From Pogostemon cablin (taxonomy: Eukaryota > Streptophyta > Magnoliopsida > Lamiales > Lamiaceae): a stretch of 64,000 nucleotides of DNA. Position numbers and translations under genes: made by a program. Of the stretch, positions 44,869 to 55,414 are shown piece by piece; positions within the stretch are counted from its first letter, which is position 1, and each line of letters opens with the position of its first letter. The stretch covers positions 17,338,465 to 17,402,464 of the forward strand of contig CM042985.1 in the NCBI GenBank assembly GCA_023678885.1, in the 5' to 3' direction. The notes beneath the pieces were generated by a model, which worked only from the letters and a program-made list of their open reading frames with translations, was not told where the DNA came from and did not search any database.

Positions 44869-46333
44869 AACTTGAAACTAAAATTGTTGCTCGTCCCTGA
44901 GCAACGAAAATAAAAACCAAATGAAGAGAAATTTTCACCTAGAAAAAATAATATAAAGAAACATAAGTATCCACATATCACAAATAACAAGAACAACAAA
45001 TCATATTAGGACTCCCTACTGCAAAGAACTTCTACTAGATTTTAAGAAGTTCAATTCCAAGAGAACTCAAGGCAATATTTTTTCTTCCAATCCAAGCCTC
45101 ACAGTTATTTGCACTCAACTCTCTTTAAGTATAGGAAAATTATACACTCATCTACCAACTGAGCCCAACTCGACATAAGCTTGCAAGAAGACTACGTTCA
45201 TAAGACACCATAGCTTCGACTCGAAGATCAAAAAGGTCTTTTCTTTTGAATGTAATTTCAAGCTCTTCGGTAAGGGTAGGGAAATTTATGAATAAGAATG
45301 ACTAATAGAAGTGTAGGAAATCAAAGAGATGATCTCTTCCAGTTCTATAGATCCGACTTCATGTTTCATACCTTCTCTTCTTCTTTTATAAAGCTTAAAT
45401 GAGTTTGCCAAGGATAATGTTTAGGTAGGGAATATTTGGCTAGTGACTCTTTATAACAAGGATAGTCTTAAATTATTTCTAAAAGCTTCCACCAATTGGT
45501 CTTCTTTTCGTGGTCCTCAAGTAAATTCTAGCTTGTCTAAGGCTCGATAGTCCCACTCATGAATGAATTAGAACCATGTTGATAGAGTGTCGAGGCCCAA
45601 ATCACACAAGCTTTTGCTAAAGCCATTTGGAAACAAGTTGCACCCCATTCATCTCAACATTGAACAAGTTAAACAACTAATGCTTCAAGTTCAAAGAGTA
45701 GAAATTTCCTAACGTAACTTACCATCACAAGCTAAAAGCAACATGCCATCACTCATATTTCCTAAGAAAAAACAACTCCCTAAAACAAACCACCAATACT
45801 AATCCTAATGAGAATTGAAAATACAAACCAACAACACGAAGCACAAAAACATAACATATCAAGCTAACATCCAATAGTAAAAGAAGTACAAAAATATAAA
45901 TTCACAATCAAAGCCCAAAATACGGAAATAAAAACCCTTCGAACAACATAACATATCAAGCTAACATTTAGTCAGTAACAACTAATCAAATGGCTAATAA
46001 ATCTTAAAAATGACTCCTTTCATGGCTACGAAAGCATTCATATTTCCATATGATTTTAGTGAGAGTTCTTTCTTTTCTACATCAGCCCTAGTCCTTTAAC
46101 CTGTTTCTTTCTGATTTCTAGCTCTAACTCGACTCGAGTTCTTAACTCAAGGCGAATCCTAATATATAATTCGAGCAGAGTTTTGGACTCAACCTTCAGA
46201 TGGTTGAGTTGATATTCCAGGGTTCCTAATTTGATCTCTATGTAGGATCGACCTGTACTACTTGAGTCAAGTGCAGGATAGAGCTCGAGTCGAATTCTCC
46301 GGACTTGACCTCAGGATGGTAGAGTTGGTATTT
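44869..46333 (-). other. 3' untranslated region and spacer of element C (left part)
   Basis: No ORF3 is visible. Conserved Athila 3' UTR words are present (GTCACTAGCCAAATATTCCC near 45430; GGGACGAGCAACA before the polypurine tract near 44895). C-family motifs lie at 46125-46325 (CTAACTCGACTCGAGTTCTT, CTCGAGTCGAATTC). Together with 60454-60991 only about 2 kb separates pol from the LTR in this element. Confidence 0.65.
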
Positions 46334-46551
46334 TGATGAGTGTGTAAATTCACAAGTTTGGCATCATATTTTGTGTTAGTTGTGGAGCGTTTTGAGGTGG
46401 AAATAGGTGGAAAACCTATATATATTGTGAATTAGCATGAATCAGGTGTTAGTGGAGCTATTTAAGTGGTTTTCATAGCAAAAACGGAGTGGAAGTGCCA
46501 AGAATCGAAGAGACGAAGTCGAGACCACGCGAACCGCCAAGGAAAGAGTAG

Positions 46552-46870
46552 GGTTCGACCTGAAAGAGTAGGGTTCGACCTCTCCTTCAGGTCGAACCAG
46601 CATTGCGAAACAGCAGAAGGAGGGTTCGACCTGTTCATCAGGTCGAACCATGGTCGAACCAGTTCGCAAGAAGATGGGTTCGACCTCGACGTTGGGGGTT
46701 CGACCTGACAGTTGGTCGAACCAGGAGCGGAAATTATCTAGTAGCGTGGTTCGACCTGAGGTTCGACTTGTGCAAGAGGTTGAACCAAGCGCAGAATGTG
46801 TCCAGTAGCAGGGTTCGACCTGGGGTTTGACATGTTGGCCAGTGGTTCGACCTGTTGACGAGGTCGAACC
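46552..46870 (+). repeat. GGTTCGACC/GGTCGAACC array, 5' LTR of A
   Basis: About fifteen half-sites in both orientations. Forward copies are usually followed by TG and reverse copies preceded by A, so that inverted neighbours form GGTTCGACCTG - loop - CAGGTCGAACC hairpins. The array lies some 100 bp upstream of the TATA box, that is, in the promoter-proximal U3 region. Confidence 0.93.
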
Positions 46871-46965
46871 AAAATGCGGAAACTTGCCTTATCCAGATTT
46901 TTGAGGCCAAAACGCGTGGGATCACTTGAAAAGCCCATTCCAAGCCCTAGAAACGTAATTACAAG

Positions 46966-46973
46966 TATAAAAG
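46966..46973 (+). promoter_or_regulatory. TATA box of element A 5' LTR
   Basis: TATAAAAG in ACAAGTATAAAAGGAGG; identical in the 3' LTR at 59459-59466. Transcription should start about 30 bases downstream. Confidence 0.75.
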
Positions 46974-47951
46974 GAGGCTCATGCAGTCAAGGAAGACGTC
47001 CAAGCACGAAGAGCTTAAGATCGTGAATCATAAGAGGATCCATCTGGTGGGTGGTGACAGAGGTGTGGCTGGAGATTCAATTAAGATCGGTCCAACTAAC
47101 CATGATTGTTCTTAGATCAATCATGGGCTAGAGCCACTTCGGTAGTTCTAGGGTTATAAAGGTTTCATGAGTTAATTTGTATTTCGTGTGTATACTCCGT
47201 ACAACACTACTTGTGGTTTAGTTTATATAAGATTGCACGTTTTTAATCCATACTCATAGTTGTTTTGTGCATCAATAATCGTTGTGTAGAGTCTGAATGC
47301 ATAACATGATTATTGGTTGAGTGCGTTCACTAATGAGCAGGGTTTATTGTTATAATTCTAAGTGAAGGGATTCCGAAGTCTTATTAGAACTGTCTTATAT
47401 GAATGTTTGTTAATTGAATTGAATTCGGGTTAACAAGTAGGATAAAGAGTATAACTTTATAGTACCTAAAAAGGGAGATCAAATCGGGTTAGAGTACTAA
47501 GTGCACAGGAAATAATTGATTATGATAGTACCTAGAAAGGGAGGTAAAGTATACGTCTTGCTCTGAGGATACTCACACGTGTCAAAAGCTTATCTATTTG
47601 TGTCTATAGAATAGAGCGATGCGTCCATAAACCACAAGGGAGAGTCGGACATCGACACACGAAAGTACGAATTAACGAAGGAAACTGGATGGCCTGACGA
47701 ACTACCTATTATCTTATTAAATCACAACTATTATTTACTTGCTCTTGTTATTTATTGGCTATTTAAATTGTTACTTAGTTTATAAACCAACTGTTTATTT
47801 CCAAAATAGTCACAATCTACTAGAAAGTAATTAAATTGATATTTATCCTCCCGTGGATTCGATATTTAACTTGGTCACCTTCGAAACTACAATTGATATC
47901 CTTCATACTTGGGGATTAATTGTGTGTTGAGAAAATGCTCATCAAGTTTTT

Positions 47952-47969
47952 TGGCGCCGTTGCCGGGGA
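47952..47969 (+). other. Primer-binding site, tRNA-Asp type
   Basis: TGGCGCCGTTGCCGGGGA, intact, seven bases after the 5' LTR. Typical of Athila and related Ty3/gypsy lineages. Confidence 0.95.
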
Positions 47970-48055
47970 CGACTTAAAATATCTTTTTGTTATTTCTAGT
48001 TTGTTAGGGCCATTTAACTTGTTTTGCTGTTTTAATTCTAGTTCTTTTTAGGTGT

Positions 48056-49600
48056 ATGCTCACGAGATCAAAGAAAGGTGAACTTGAACCCTATAATCTT
48101 AAAATCGGAGCATCATCAAGAAAGAAGAAGAAGAAGAAGAGCAAGGCAAAGACTATTGATCCAACTGAAGCTCTGAATTTTGGAGTTGAAGTTGACGATC
48201 ATATTTCGCAGACAATTGAAGCTACAACTGAAGTTAATTCGGGAGTAGAGACAGTCAACATGGCACCGAATCCGGATAATCTAGCCATCCGAGAGGTATT
48301 CAGAAACAATGTGGCTGGAAATTTTGGGCTTCTAGGAGTAAGGGGAACTAATTCAGCGTTCGATCTTCATCCCGCTCTTATTAGCATGATAGAAAGGAAC
48401 TCATTTTCAGGAGGGTCTTTCGAGGATCCGCAGCAGCATCTGAACAAGTTCTTGGGTTATGCAAGTACTCAAAAAGACGCAGGAGAACATGAAGATGCTA
48501 GGAAGATCCTCTTGTCCAAATTCTCGCTTACTGAGAAGGCGAGAGATTGGTACGACACTATCAACGTAGCTGAGTGCACCACTTGGGAGCAACTGAAGTT
48601 AAGGTTCTTGGAGAGGTATATGCCACCTTCAAAGGTGTTTAAGATGAAGCAAGACATTAACCAATTCGCTATGGGTGGAGGAGAAAAATTTCATGAAGCA
48701 TGGGATAGATTCAAGGACATGCTTAGGAAGTGTCCTCAACATGGGCTATCTAAAGCTCAATATATCAGTATATTCTACAATGGATTGGACTGTGATTCAA
48801 GAGTGTTATTGGATGCTTCTTCAAATGGAGCATTGCTTACAAAGTCATCCGTAGAGGCCGAAAAGTTGTTTGAAGATATTTCGATGAATTCGAGGGATTG
48901 GCCAACTGATCGAGTTAGAGGTACTTATGTCCTTGGTAAGGTAGCTAAGGTTGAACAAGCAATAGTTAAAACACGTAGAGAGGATGAGATCGTCTCTAGC
49001 TTGTCCAATATCAACAAGCTACTTGAATCCCAACAGAAGCAAATCAACGAATTATCTCAGCGCGCACCAATCATGCAGCAGGAGTTAAAGAATGAGGGAC
49101 CAATCCAAGAGGAGTTGGAAGAGGCACACTATGCCATGGGTCAGAGTATTCAAGGGACTAGGTATTCAGACCAAGGAAACCGGAATTATCAAGGGAACTA
49201 TCGAGGAAACTTTAATAATCGTGGTCCCCCGGGTGGTTATCAACAGCCTAGGAGGCCGAAATTCTCGTGGAGCAATCCGAATAATGTGATTCAACCTCCG
49301 ATGGGTGTTGATCCGGGTGCTAAGGTGGAAGAAGGGAAACTGGGTCTTGAGGATACTGTAAACAGGTATATGGCCAAGAATGATGAAAGAGTTAACCGCC
49401 TTGAGGCCAAACTTGAAAAGAAAATCGATGCAAACCATGAGGTTATATCTAAGCAGGTGAAGGACCTTACATTACTGATGGGGGAGACGGCAGGAAGTGT
49501 TAACAAGCTTACTCAAACTCTTGAGAAGGGGAAGTTCCCGTCTCAAAGTATTGAGAATCCAAGGTCCTGCAACGCCATCACATTAAGGTCGGGAACGTAG
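48056..49600 (+). CDS. Gag of element A
   Basis: Uninterrupted 514 codons, the only full-length gene in the window. It starts MLTRSKKGELEPYN, followed by a Lys-rich stretch (residues 22-31). The Retrotrans_gag domain (PF03732) spans about residues 105-270 with KARDWYDTINVAECTTWEQL and FHEAWDRFKDMLRKCPQHG. A Gly/Asn/Arg-rich segment (370-410) may bind RNA in place of the absent CCHC knuckle, and a C-terminal coiled-coil-like part ends NAITLRSGT. This motif normally runs straight on into pol; here a TAG (49598-49600) follows, then codons for YEGP. It should form the virus-like particle in the cytoplasm. The start was chosen because the MLTRS opening is shared with the minus-strand copy at 9647. 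Confidence 0.95.
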   Translation: MLTRSKKGELEPYNLKIGASSRKKKKKKSKAKTIDPTEALNFGVEVDDHISQTIEATTEVNSGVETVNMAPNPDNLAIREVFRNNVAGNFGLLGVRGTNSAFDLHPALISMIERNSFSGGSFEDPQQHLNKFLGYASTQKDAGEHEDARKILLSKFSLTEKARDWYDTINVAECTTWEQLKLRFLERYMPPSKVFKMKQDINQFAMGGGEKFHEAWDRFKDMLRKCPQHGLSKAQYISIFYNGLDCDSRVLLDASSNGALLTKSSVEAEKLFEDISMNSRDWPTDRVRGTYVLGKVAKVEQAIVKTRREDEIVSSLSNINKLLESQQKQINELSQRAPIMQQELKNEGPIQEELEEAHYAMGQSIQGTRYSDQGNRNYQGNYRGNFNNRGPPGGYQQPRRPKFSWSNPNNVIQPPMGVDPGAKVEEGKLGLEDTVNRYMAKNDERVNRLEAKLEKKIDANHEVISKQVKDLTLLMGETAGSVNKLTQTLEKGKFPSQSIENPRSCNAITLRSGT

Positions 49601-49660
49601 TACGAGGGACCTATGAGGCCAGAATCAAATTTGGACATGTCTAGGGCGAGTTTCGAACAT

Positions 49661-50142
49661 GGTTCGACCAACATTGAAGGTCAAATAATACAGGGGAGGT
49701 CGAATCAACACACTGGACACGATCAGGAGAGACTGCAGCATCGGTTCGACCACACTGCAGATGGTTCGACTTGTCCCATAGGTCGAACCCCACAACTCGG
49801 AGCACTCTGTTTTTCCAGAACAACGGTTCGACCAAACCAATCTTGGTTCGACCTATCCAATAAGTCGAACCCAGGTCGAACCGTACCACTTGGAGCATTC
49901 TATTTTTTTGTAGCAACGGTTTGACCACGACGGTCATGGTTCGACCTATAAAACAGGTCGAACCTTGGTCGAACCTGAAGGCGGAAGAAGTACAGTAGGC
50001 CGGTTCGACCTAGGTACCCATGGTTCGACCTGTTCCACAGGTCGAACCCAGGTCGAACCTCAAATTAAAAAAGAGAGCCATTGTCTAGAAGCAAGGTTTG
50101 ACAAGTACGTACATGGTTCGACCTGCTCCACAGGTCGAACCC
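49661..50142 (+). repeat. Six-unit hairpin array in the gag-pol linker of A
   Basis: Units start at about 49661, 49743, 49825, 49917, 50001 and 50096, period 82-94 bp. A full unit is forward-forward-reverse-reverse: GGTTCGACC, ~10 bp, GGTTCGACCTG, a 5-base loop, CAGGTCGAACC, 2 bp, GGTCGAACC, then a 35-45 bp spacer (often GAGCA(C/T)TCT(A/G)TTTTT). The first 320 bp remain open in the gag frame beyond the TAG. Confidence 0.95.
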
Positions 50143-50162
50143 TGGTCGAACCCTACTAGAAA

Positions 50163-53100
50163 TTACCTGTTGCCATTCCGAACACTCTCGATGATATTGA
50201 TGCTACTCCAGTGGTTCGGAATGAACAAAGTACTGAGATAATAGCTGAGAAAAAGTGGGAGAGAGCCAAGCATTTGAGAGCCGAAAAGGAAAAAGCGGAG
50301 AAGGTTGATCGTGATGAATGGAGGATTCCCAAAACAAAGATACCTCCGCCGTTTCCTTACAAGCTTGTGAAGAAGGGATTGGAAGAGAAGTTCAAGAAGT
50401 TTTCAGAGATAATGAACAAAATAAGCTTGAGCATTCCTTTCTCAGAGGCAATCATGGAGATGCCGTACTATGCCCGATTTCTAAAGGACATATTGTTAAA
50501 GAAGCAGAGCTTAACCGGAATTGAAACGGTGAATTTATCTGAGAATTACAGCTCAATCATCCAAAAGAAGCTGCCGCAAAAGATGAAGGATCCGGGGAGC
50601 TTCACTATTCAATGTGAAATCGGAAAGGGGCCGGCACGGCGAGCTTTGTGCGGTCTAGGGGCGAGCATCAATTTGATGCCTTTGTCCATCTTTCAGAGGC
50701 TTGGTTTGGGGGAGCTTACTCCTACAACAGTGGTTCTCCAATTATGGACAGGTCGATGACTTTTCCAAAAGGTATAATTGAAGACGTTCTCGTCAAAGTG
50801 GAGAAGCTAGTCTTTCCTGTGGACTTTCTTGTGCTAGAGATGGAAGAAGACAAGGATAATATCCCTTTAATCTTTGGGAGACCTTTCCTTGCTATTGCTG
50901 GAGCTATGATTGATGTTCAGAAAGGAGAGCTTAGATTGCGGATGGACAAAGAAGAAGTTCTTTTCAACTTAGACAAAGCAATGAAGGTGCCCATGGAGTC
51001 GCAGTGTCATAGTATTGAAGTGGTGGAGGAGATTGTGAAAGAGGACATGTCTCTGATCCTATCAAAGGATCCTCTTGAGACATGTTTGATGGAATCTCTT
51101 ACTTATCCCACTACGGAGCTTGACGGACTCTCCAACGAGGTATGTATTGAATTTCTTGAAAACTTACTTGCTTTGGGTGATGACAGGTTTGAATCGGAAA
51201 GAACTAAGGTGGAAGAAGTCAAGTGGACGAGAAAGTACTTGCCGTTGGATAACGAGAGCTCTCCGATGGAAGTGAGGAAAGAGGAGTTGAAACTTTTGCC
51301 GGAACACTTGAAGTACGCCTTTCTTGGCGACAATGAAAAATATCCGATAATTGTATCTTCTTCTCTTGATGATGATCAACTTGAGGAGTTATTGAACGTT
51401 CTTAGGAAGTATAAATCTGCGATTGGTTGGTCTCTTGAGGATTTGAAAGGAATTAGTCCTTCGTATTGTATGCATATGATAAGATTGTTAGATGAGGCGA
51501 AGGCAAGTGTTCAGAATCAGCGGAGGATTAATCCCGCAATTCAAGATGTGATTAGGAAGCAAATCCTTACGTGGTTGGATGCCGGAATCATATATCCTAT
51601 TAGTGATAGTCCCCATGTGAGTCCTTTGCATGTAGTTGCTAAAAAGGGGGGTATGACTGTAGTAAAAGCTGAGGATGGAGAAGCGATAGCCACAAGGATT
51701 CCTACAGGATGGCGTACATGTGTTGATTATAGGAAGTTGAATGAGAACACGTGTAAGGATCATTTTCCTCTTCCATTTATGGATCAAATGTTAGATCGTC
51801 TTGCAGGGTATGAGTTTTATTATTTCTTAGATGGATACTCGGGGTACAACCAAATTATGATTGCCCCCGAGGATCAAGAAAAGACCACTTTTACTTGCCC
51901 CTACGGGACCTTTGCTTTTCGAAAAATACCATTTGGGTTATGTAATGCGCCTGCTACTTTTCAGAGATGCATGATGGCAATATTCGATGGTTTGATAGAG
52001 AAGATCATGGAGGTGTTCATGGATGATTTTTCTATTTTGGTTCCTCCTTTGATATTTGTTTGTCTAACCTAGCTACTGTTTTGAAGAGATGCCAAGTGAC
52101 TAATCTTGTCTTGAATTGGGAAAAGTGCCACTTCATGGTGAAGGATGGGATTGTTCTTGGGCATCATGTCTCAGCTAAAGGGTTGCAGGTAGATCGTGCT
52201 AAAGTGGTGGCGATTGAGAAGCTTCCACCACCGACCAATAAAAGAGGAGTGCGGTCCTTCCTTGGACACGCCGATTTTTATAGGAGATTCATAAAAGACT
52301 TCTCAAAATATTCTAAGCCCTTATCTTACTTACTTGAAAAGGATGTTCCTTTTGTGTTTGATGATGAATGTCTAACAGCTTTTCAAGTTTTAAAGGAGGC
52401 GCTTATCACTGCACCTATCTTGATCACACCAGATTGGACTCAACCGTTTGTACTAATGTGTGATGCAAGTGATGTAGCACTTGGAGTGGTGCTTGGGCAG
52501 CTGAAGGAAAATAAGTTCTGCGCCATTTACTACGCAAGTAAGACTTTCGATGCAGCACAAAAGAATTACACGGTGACTGAAAAGGAGTTTTTGGCTGTTG
52601 TGTACGCATTCGATAAGTTTCGTCAGTATTTGGTTGGCATGAAGACTATTGTGTACACGTATCATTCTGCGATTTGGTACTTGATGGAAAAGAAGGAGAC
52701 GAAGCCTAGGATCATAAGGTGGATCTTCTACTTCAAGAGTTTGACATGGAGATCCAGGATAAGAAAGGTTCTGATAATGTGTTAGCGGATCACCTCTCGA
52801 GGTTGGAGACTAGGGAACATTGTGATAATTCTTTTGAGTATATTGAGGAAATATTTCTGGATGAAAAGATCATGGCCGTGTTTGTTGAAGGGGCTGAGCG
52901 AGCGTGTGTGGTTGCTGCGCAGGGAGTTGATCCATGGTATGCGGATTATGTTAATTATATTGTTGTGGGAGAAATTCCAAGGGATCTCAACCGATATCAA
53001 CTTGCTAAATTCAAAAGGAATGTTGAGACTTTCATATGGTATGATCCGTTTATGTACAAAATTTGTACAGATTCTATCATCCGTAGGTGTGTGCCCGAGA

Positions 53101-54209
53101 TGGAGATGGAGAGTGTTCTCGAGTTTTGCCATGCACAACCTAACGGGGGGCACTTCGACGCTCAAAAGACAGCAGCCAAGGTACTTCAGTCCACTCTTTA
53201 TTGGCCTACCTTGTTCAAGGATTGTGAGACCTATATGGCGTCGTGCGATAGGTGTCAACGCATGGGGAACATCGGTAGGAGAGACGAGATGCCACTTCAG
53301 CCAAGCATAGTGGTCGAGATTTTTGATGTGTGGGGAATCGATTTTATGGGGCCTTTTACCCCATCGAATGGATTTCTCTACATTCTACTTGCGGTGGATT
53401 ATGTTTCTAAGTGGGTGGAAGCGATTCCTACTCGCTTGAATGATTCGAAAACTGTTATATCTTTCTTGAAGAAGCATATCTTTGCCCGTTTTGGAGTCCC
53501 TAGAGCACTTGTTAGTGATGGAGGTACGCATTTCGTAAATAAATTTCTTGAGAAGGTGCTTAAAGGGTATGATGTTAAGCATAGGGTCACTACACCCTAT
53601 CATCCTCAAGCGAATGGGCAAGCGGAGGTCTCTAACCGTCAAGTCAAACAGATTTTGGAGAAGGTGGTCGGAACCAATAGAAAGGATTGGGCTTTGAAGC
53701 TCGATGATGTCGTGTGGGGGTTCCGAACCGCATACAAGACGGTATTAGATATGTCACCGTATCAGATTGTCTATGGGAAGCCGTGCCACTTACCTGTAGA
53801 AATTCAACACAAAGCGTTTTGGGCTTTGCGAAGCTTGAACTTGACTCTCAAGGATGTGAAGGAGTTGAGGATTACTCACATCAATCTTTTGGATGAGTTT
53901 CGGAGTCGTGCGTACAAGAATTCAGAGATCTATAAGGAAAGGATTAAGAGGTGGCATGATTCGAAGATCTCGTACAAGGAGTTCAAGCAAGGAGATGAGG
54001 TATTAATTTTTAACTCTCGTTTAAAGCTTTTTGCAGGCAAGTTGAAATCGAAGTGGACGGGACTGTCCATGATTCATCGAGTGTTAGGAGGGCGGAGTTT
54101 TGAGCTTATTGACAAGGATGGAGATATTTTTACGGAGAATGGACATCGCTTGAAGCATTATAGGTCGCCGGATGATGTTTGTGTCATCTTTGTGGATACC
54201 TTGATCTGA
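50163..54209 (+). pseudogene. Pol of element A (PR-RT-RNaseH-IN)
   Basis: Starts near KLPVAIPNTLDD, then KKWERAKHLRAEKEKAEK and the Athila pre-protease region. Protease reads CGLGASINLMPLSI, where the family has CDLGAS: the catalytic Asp is Gly (GGT, 50652-50654). RT has YYFLDGYSGYNQI and FMDDFS (about 52020). RNase H has DASDVALG, but the YTDHS motif reads YTYHS (about 52659). Integrase has the zinc region (CHAQPNGGH, CDRC), WGIDF, VSDGG and GQAEVSNRQ, so the DDE triad is present. Single-base losses at about 50745, 52038 (in a T run) and 52712 break the frame three times. The final segment, 52719-54209, is open for 496 codons. Confidence 0.95.
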
Positions 54210-54691
54210 TTTGGTACTGTCGTGACTCTCCGACGTTAAACATGAGCGTCTGTTGGGGGCTTTTCCTCCCGTTTTAATGTTTTATTTCATTCGTGTGAGT
54301 AAGAAATTTTTATATATGACGTGCTTACTTATTGACAATTACATCTCTTTGCAAATTTAGTTTCAACTATAGTTTCTACTAAGTTTGAGGGGGTGTGATG
54401 TACTTACCTTGATAAGCACCGATAGTATAATCTTTTATTTGTGATGTTTGTTAGGGGAGTTAGTTTTTGCGCCATATTAAAATTTTAATCGATTTTGATG
54501 TGACGATTTTTTACAACTTGCCTAATGTTAGTGGGTTTTGGTTGTGTTTTCTTTTATGGAGTTACTCATGAATGATATTTTGTAGAACAAATTTTGGATG
54601 AAGTTGTGCTCTAGTTGGTACCTAATGATTCGTATTGAAGTTTGAAGTGTATAGGGATTGAAGAACACTCAGTTTGGAAGCTTAAAAGGGT
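54210..54691 (+). other. Post-pol noncoding region of A
   Basis: Begins with the conserved CTCTCCGACGTTAAACATG block shared with element B (29520). No ORF. A GGGGGTGTGATG word near 54389 resembles a polypurine tract but is far from any LTR. Confidence 0.6.
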
Positions 54692-55166
54692 GGTTCGACC
54701 AAAGCCAGGAGAGGTTCGACCAGTGCCAGGAGATCGAACCGAGCAGAGAAAGTCAAACCGACCAAGAAAATCATCCAGTGAGGAGGTTCAACCTGATCAT
54801 TCTAGGTTCGACCTGTCTAATAGGTCGAACCAAGGTCGAACTCGGGACTTAAATCTTACAGTAGAGTGGTTCGACCTGATCAGAAAGTCAAACCTGAGGT
54901 CAAACCAGTCCGTTCAGAGCACTCTATTTTTCAGGTGATAGGTTTGACCACGACATTCATGGTTCGACCTGTTCAGAAGGTCGAACTCAGGTCGAACCAC
55001 GAGGAGTAATTGTCCAGAAGGTAGGTTCGACCTGTCACAAGAGTGGTTTGACCTGTTCAGAAGGTCGAACCTAGGTCGAACCCAAAAGAAAAGTTATCCA
55101 GAAGGTAGGTTCGACCTCATCACTCGAGGTTCGACCTGTTCCGCAGGTCGAACCCGAGGTGGAACC
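54692..55166 (+). repeat. GGTTCGACC/GGTCGAACC array in the pol-ORF3 spacer of A
   Basis: About six units, same forward-forward-reverse-reverse plan as the gag-pol array, and with shared spacer text (GAGCACTCTATTTTTCAGG at 54918; GTCCAGAAGGTAGG at about 55011 and 55096). More CpG decay than in the LTR. Confidence 0.93.
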
Positions 55167-55414
55167 CCGTCAGGTAAGCGTTTTAAGTTGAGTTTTTAGA
55201 AGGGTTCGATCATTTTTTTTGTTCACCAAACCTCGAACCTTCCTCGAACCGTAACACCCTTGCACAAATTCATCAGTTGCACTTGATTTTGCACCGATTA
55301 CACAACATTACACTCTTAATTCTTGAATTGGGCGCGGATTTGGGCAATTTTCATCGCGAATTAGGGCTTCAGTCGCATTTTTGAATGTTGTGTGCAAATT
55401 ATCGATTTTTAACC

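Larger units (their letters stand above)
46334..47944 (+). mobile_element. 5' LTR of element A
   Basis: 1611 bp. Array of GGTTCGACC/GGTCGAACC at 46552-46870; TATA box TATAAAAG at 46966-46973; conserved AGTACCTAAAAAGG near 47460 and AGTACCTAGAAAGGGAGG near 47527; end GCTCATCA at 47944. Lacks about 40 bp relative to the 3' LTR, all in short indels. Confidence 0.95.

Noticed and set aside
49661..50142. GGTTCGACC repeats as polymerase III B boxes or tRNA gene fragments
   Set aside because: The B box needs GGTTCGANNCC. The repeats run on as GGTTCGACCTG or similar, occur in both orientations, and have no A box at tRNA spacing.
49661..50142. CRISPR-like array
   Set aside because: The repeat unit is internally inverted and variable, spacers are related to each other, and the setting is a plant retrotransposon.
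52782..53258. 158-codon minus-strand ORF
   Set aside because: Antisense shadow of the integrase region of pol; no independent protein character.
50163..54209. Integrated plant pararetrovirus
   Set aside because: Integrase with DDE residues, LTRs, target duplications and a tRNA-Asp primer site make it an Athila-type retrotransposon.
54380..54400. Polypurine tract and LTR boundary after pol of A
   Set aside because: GAGGGGGTGTGATG resembles one, but no LTR homology follows and the true 3' LTR begins at 58803.
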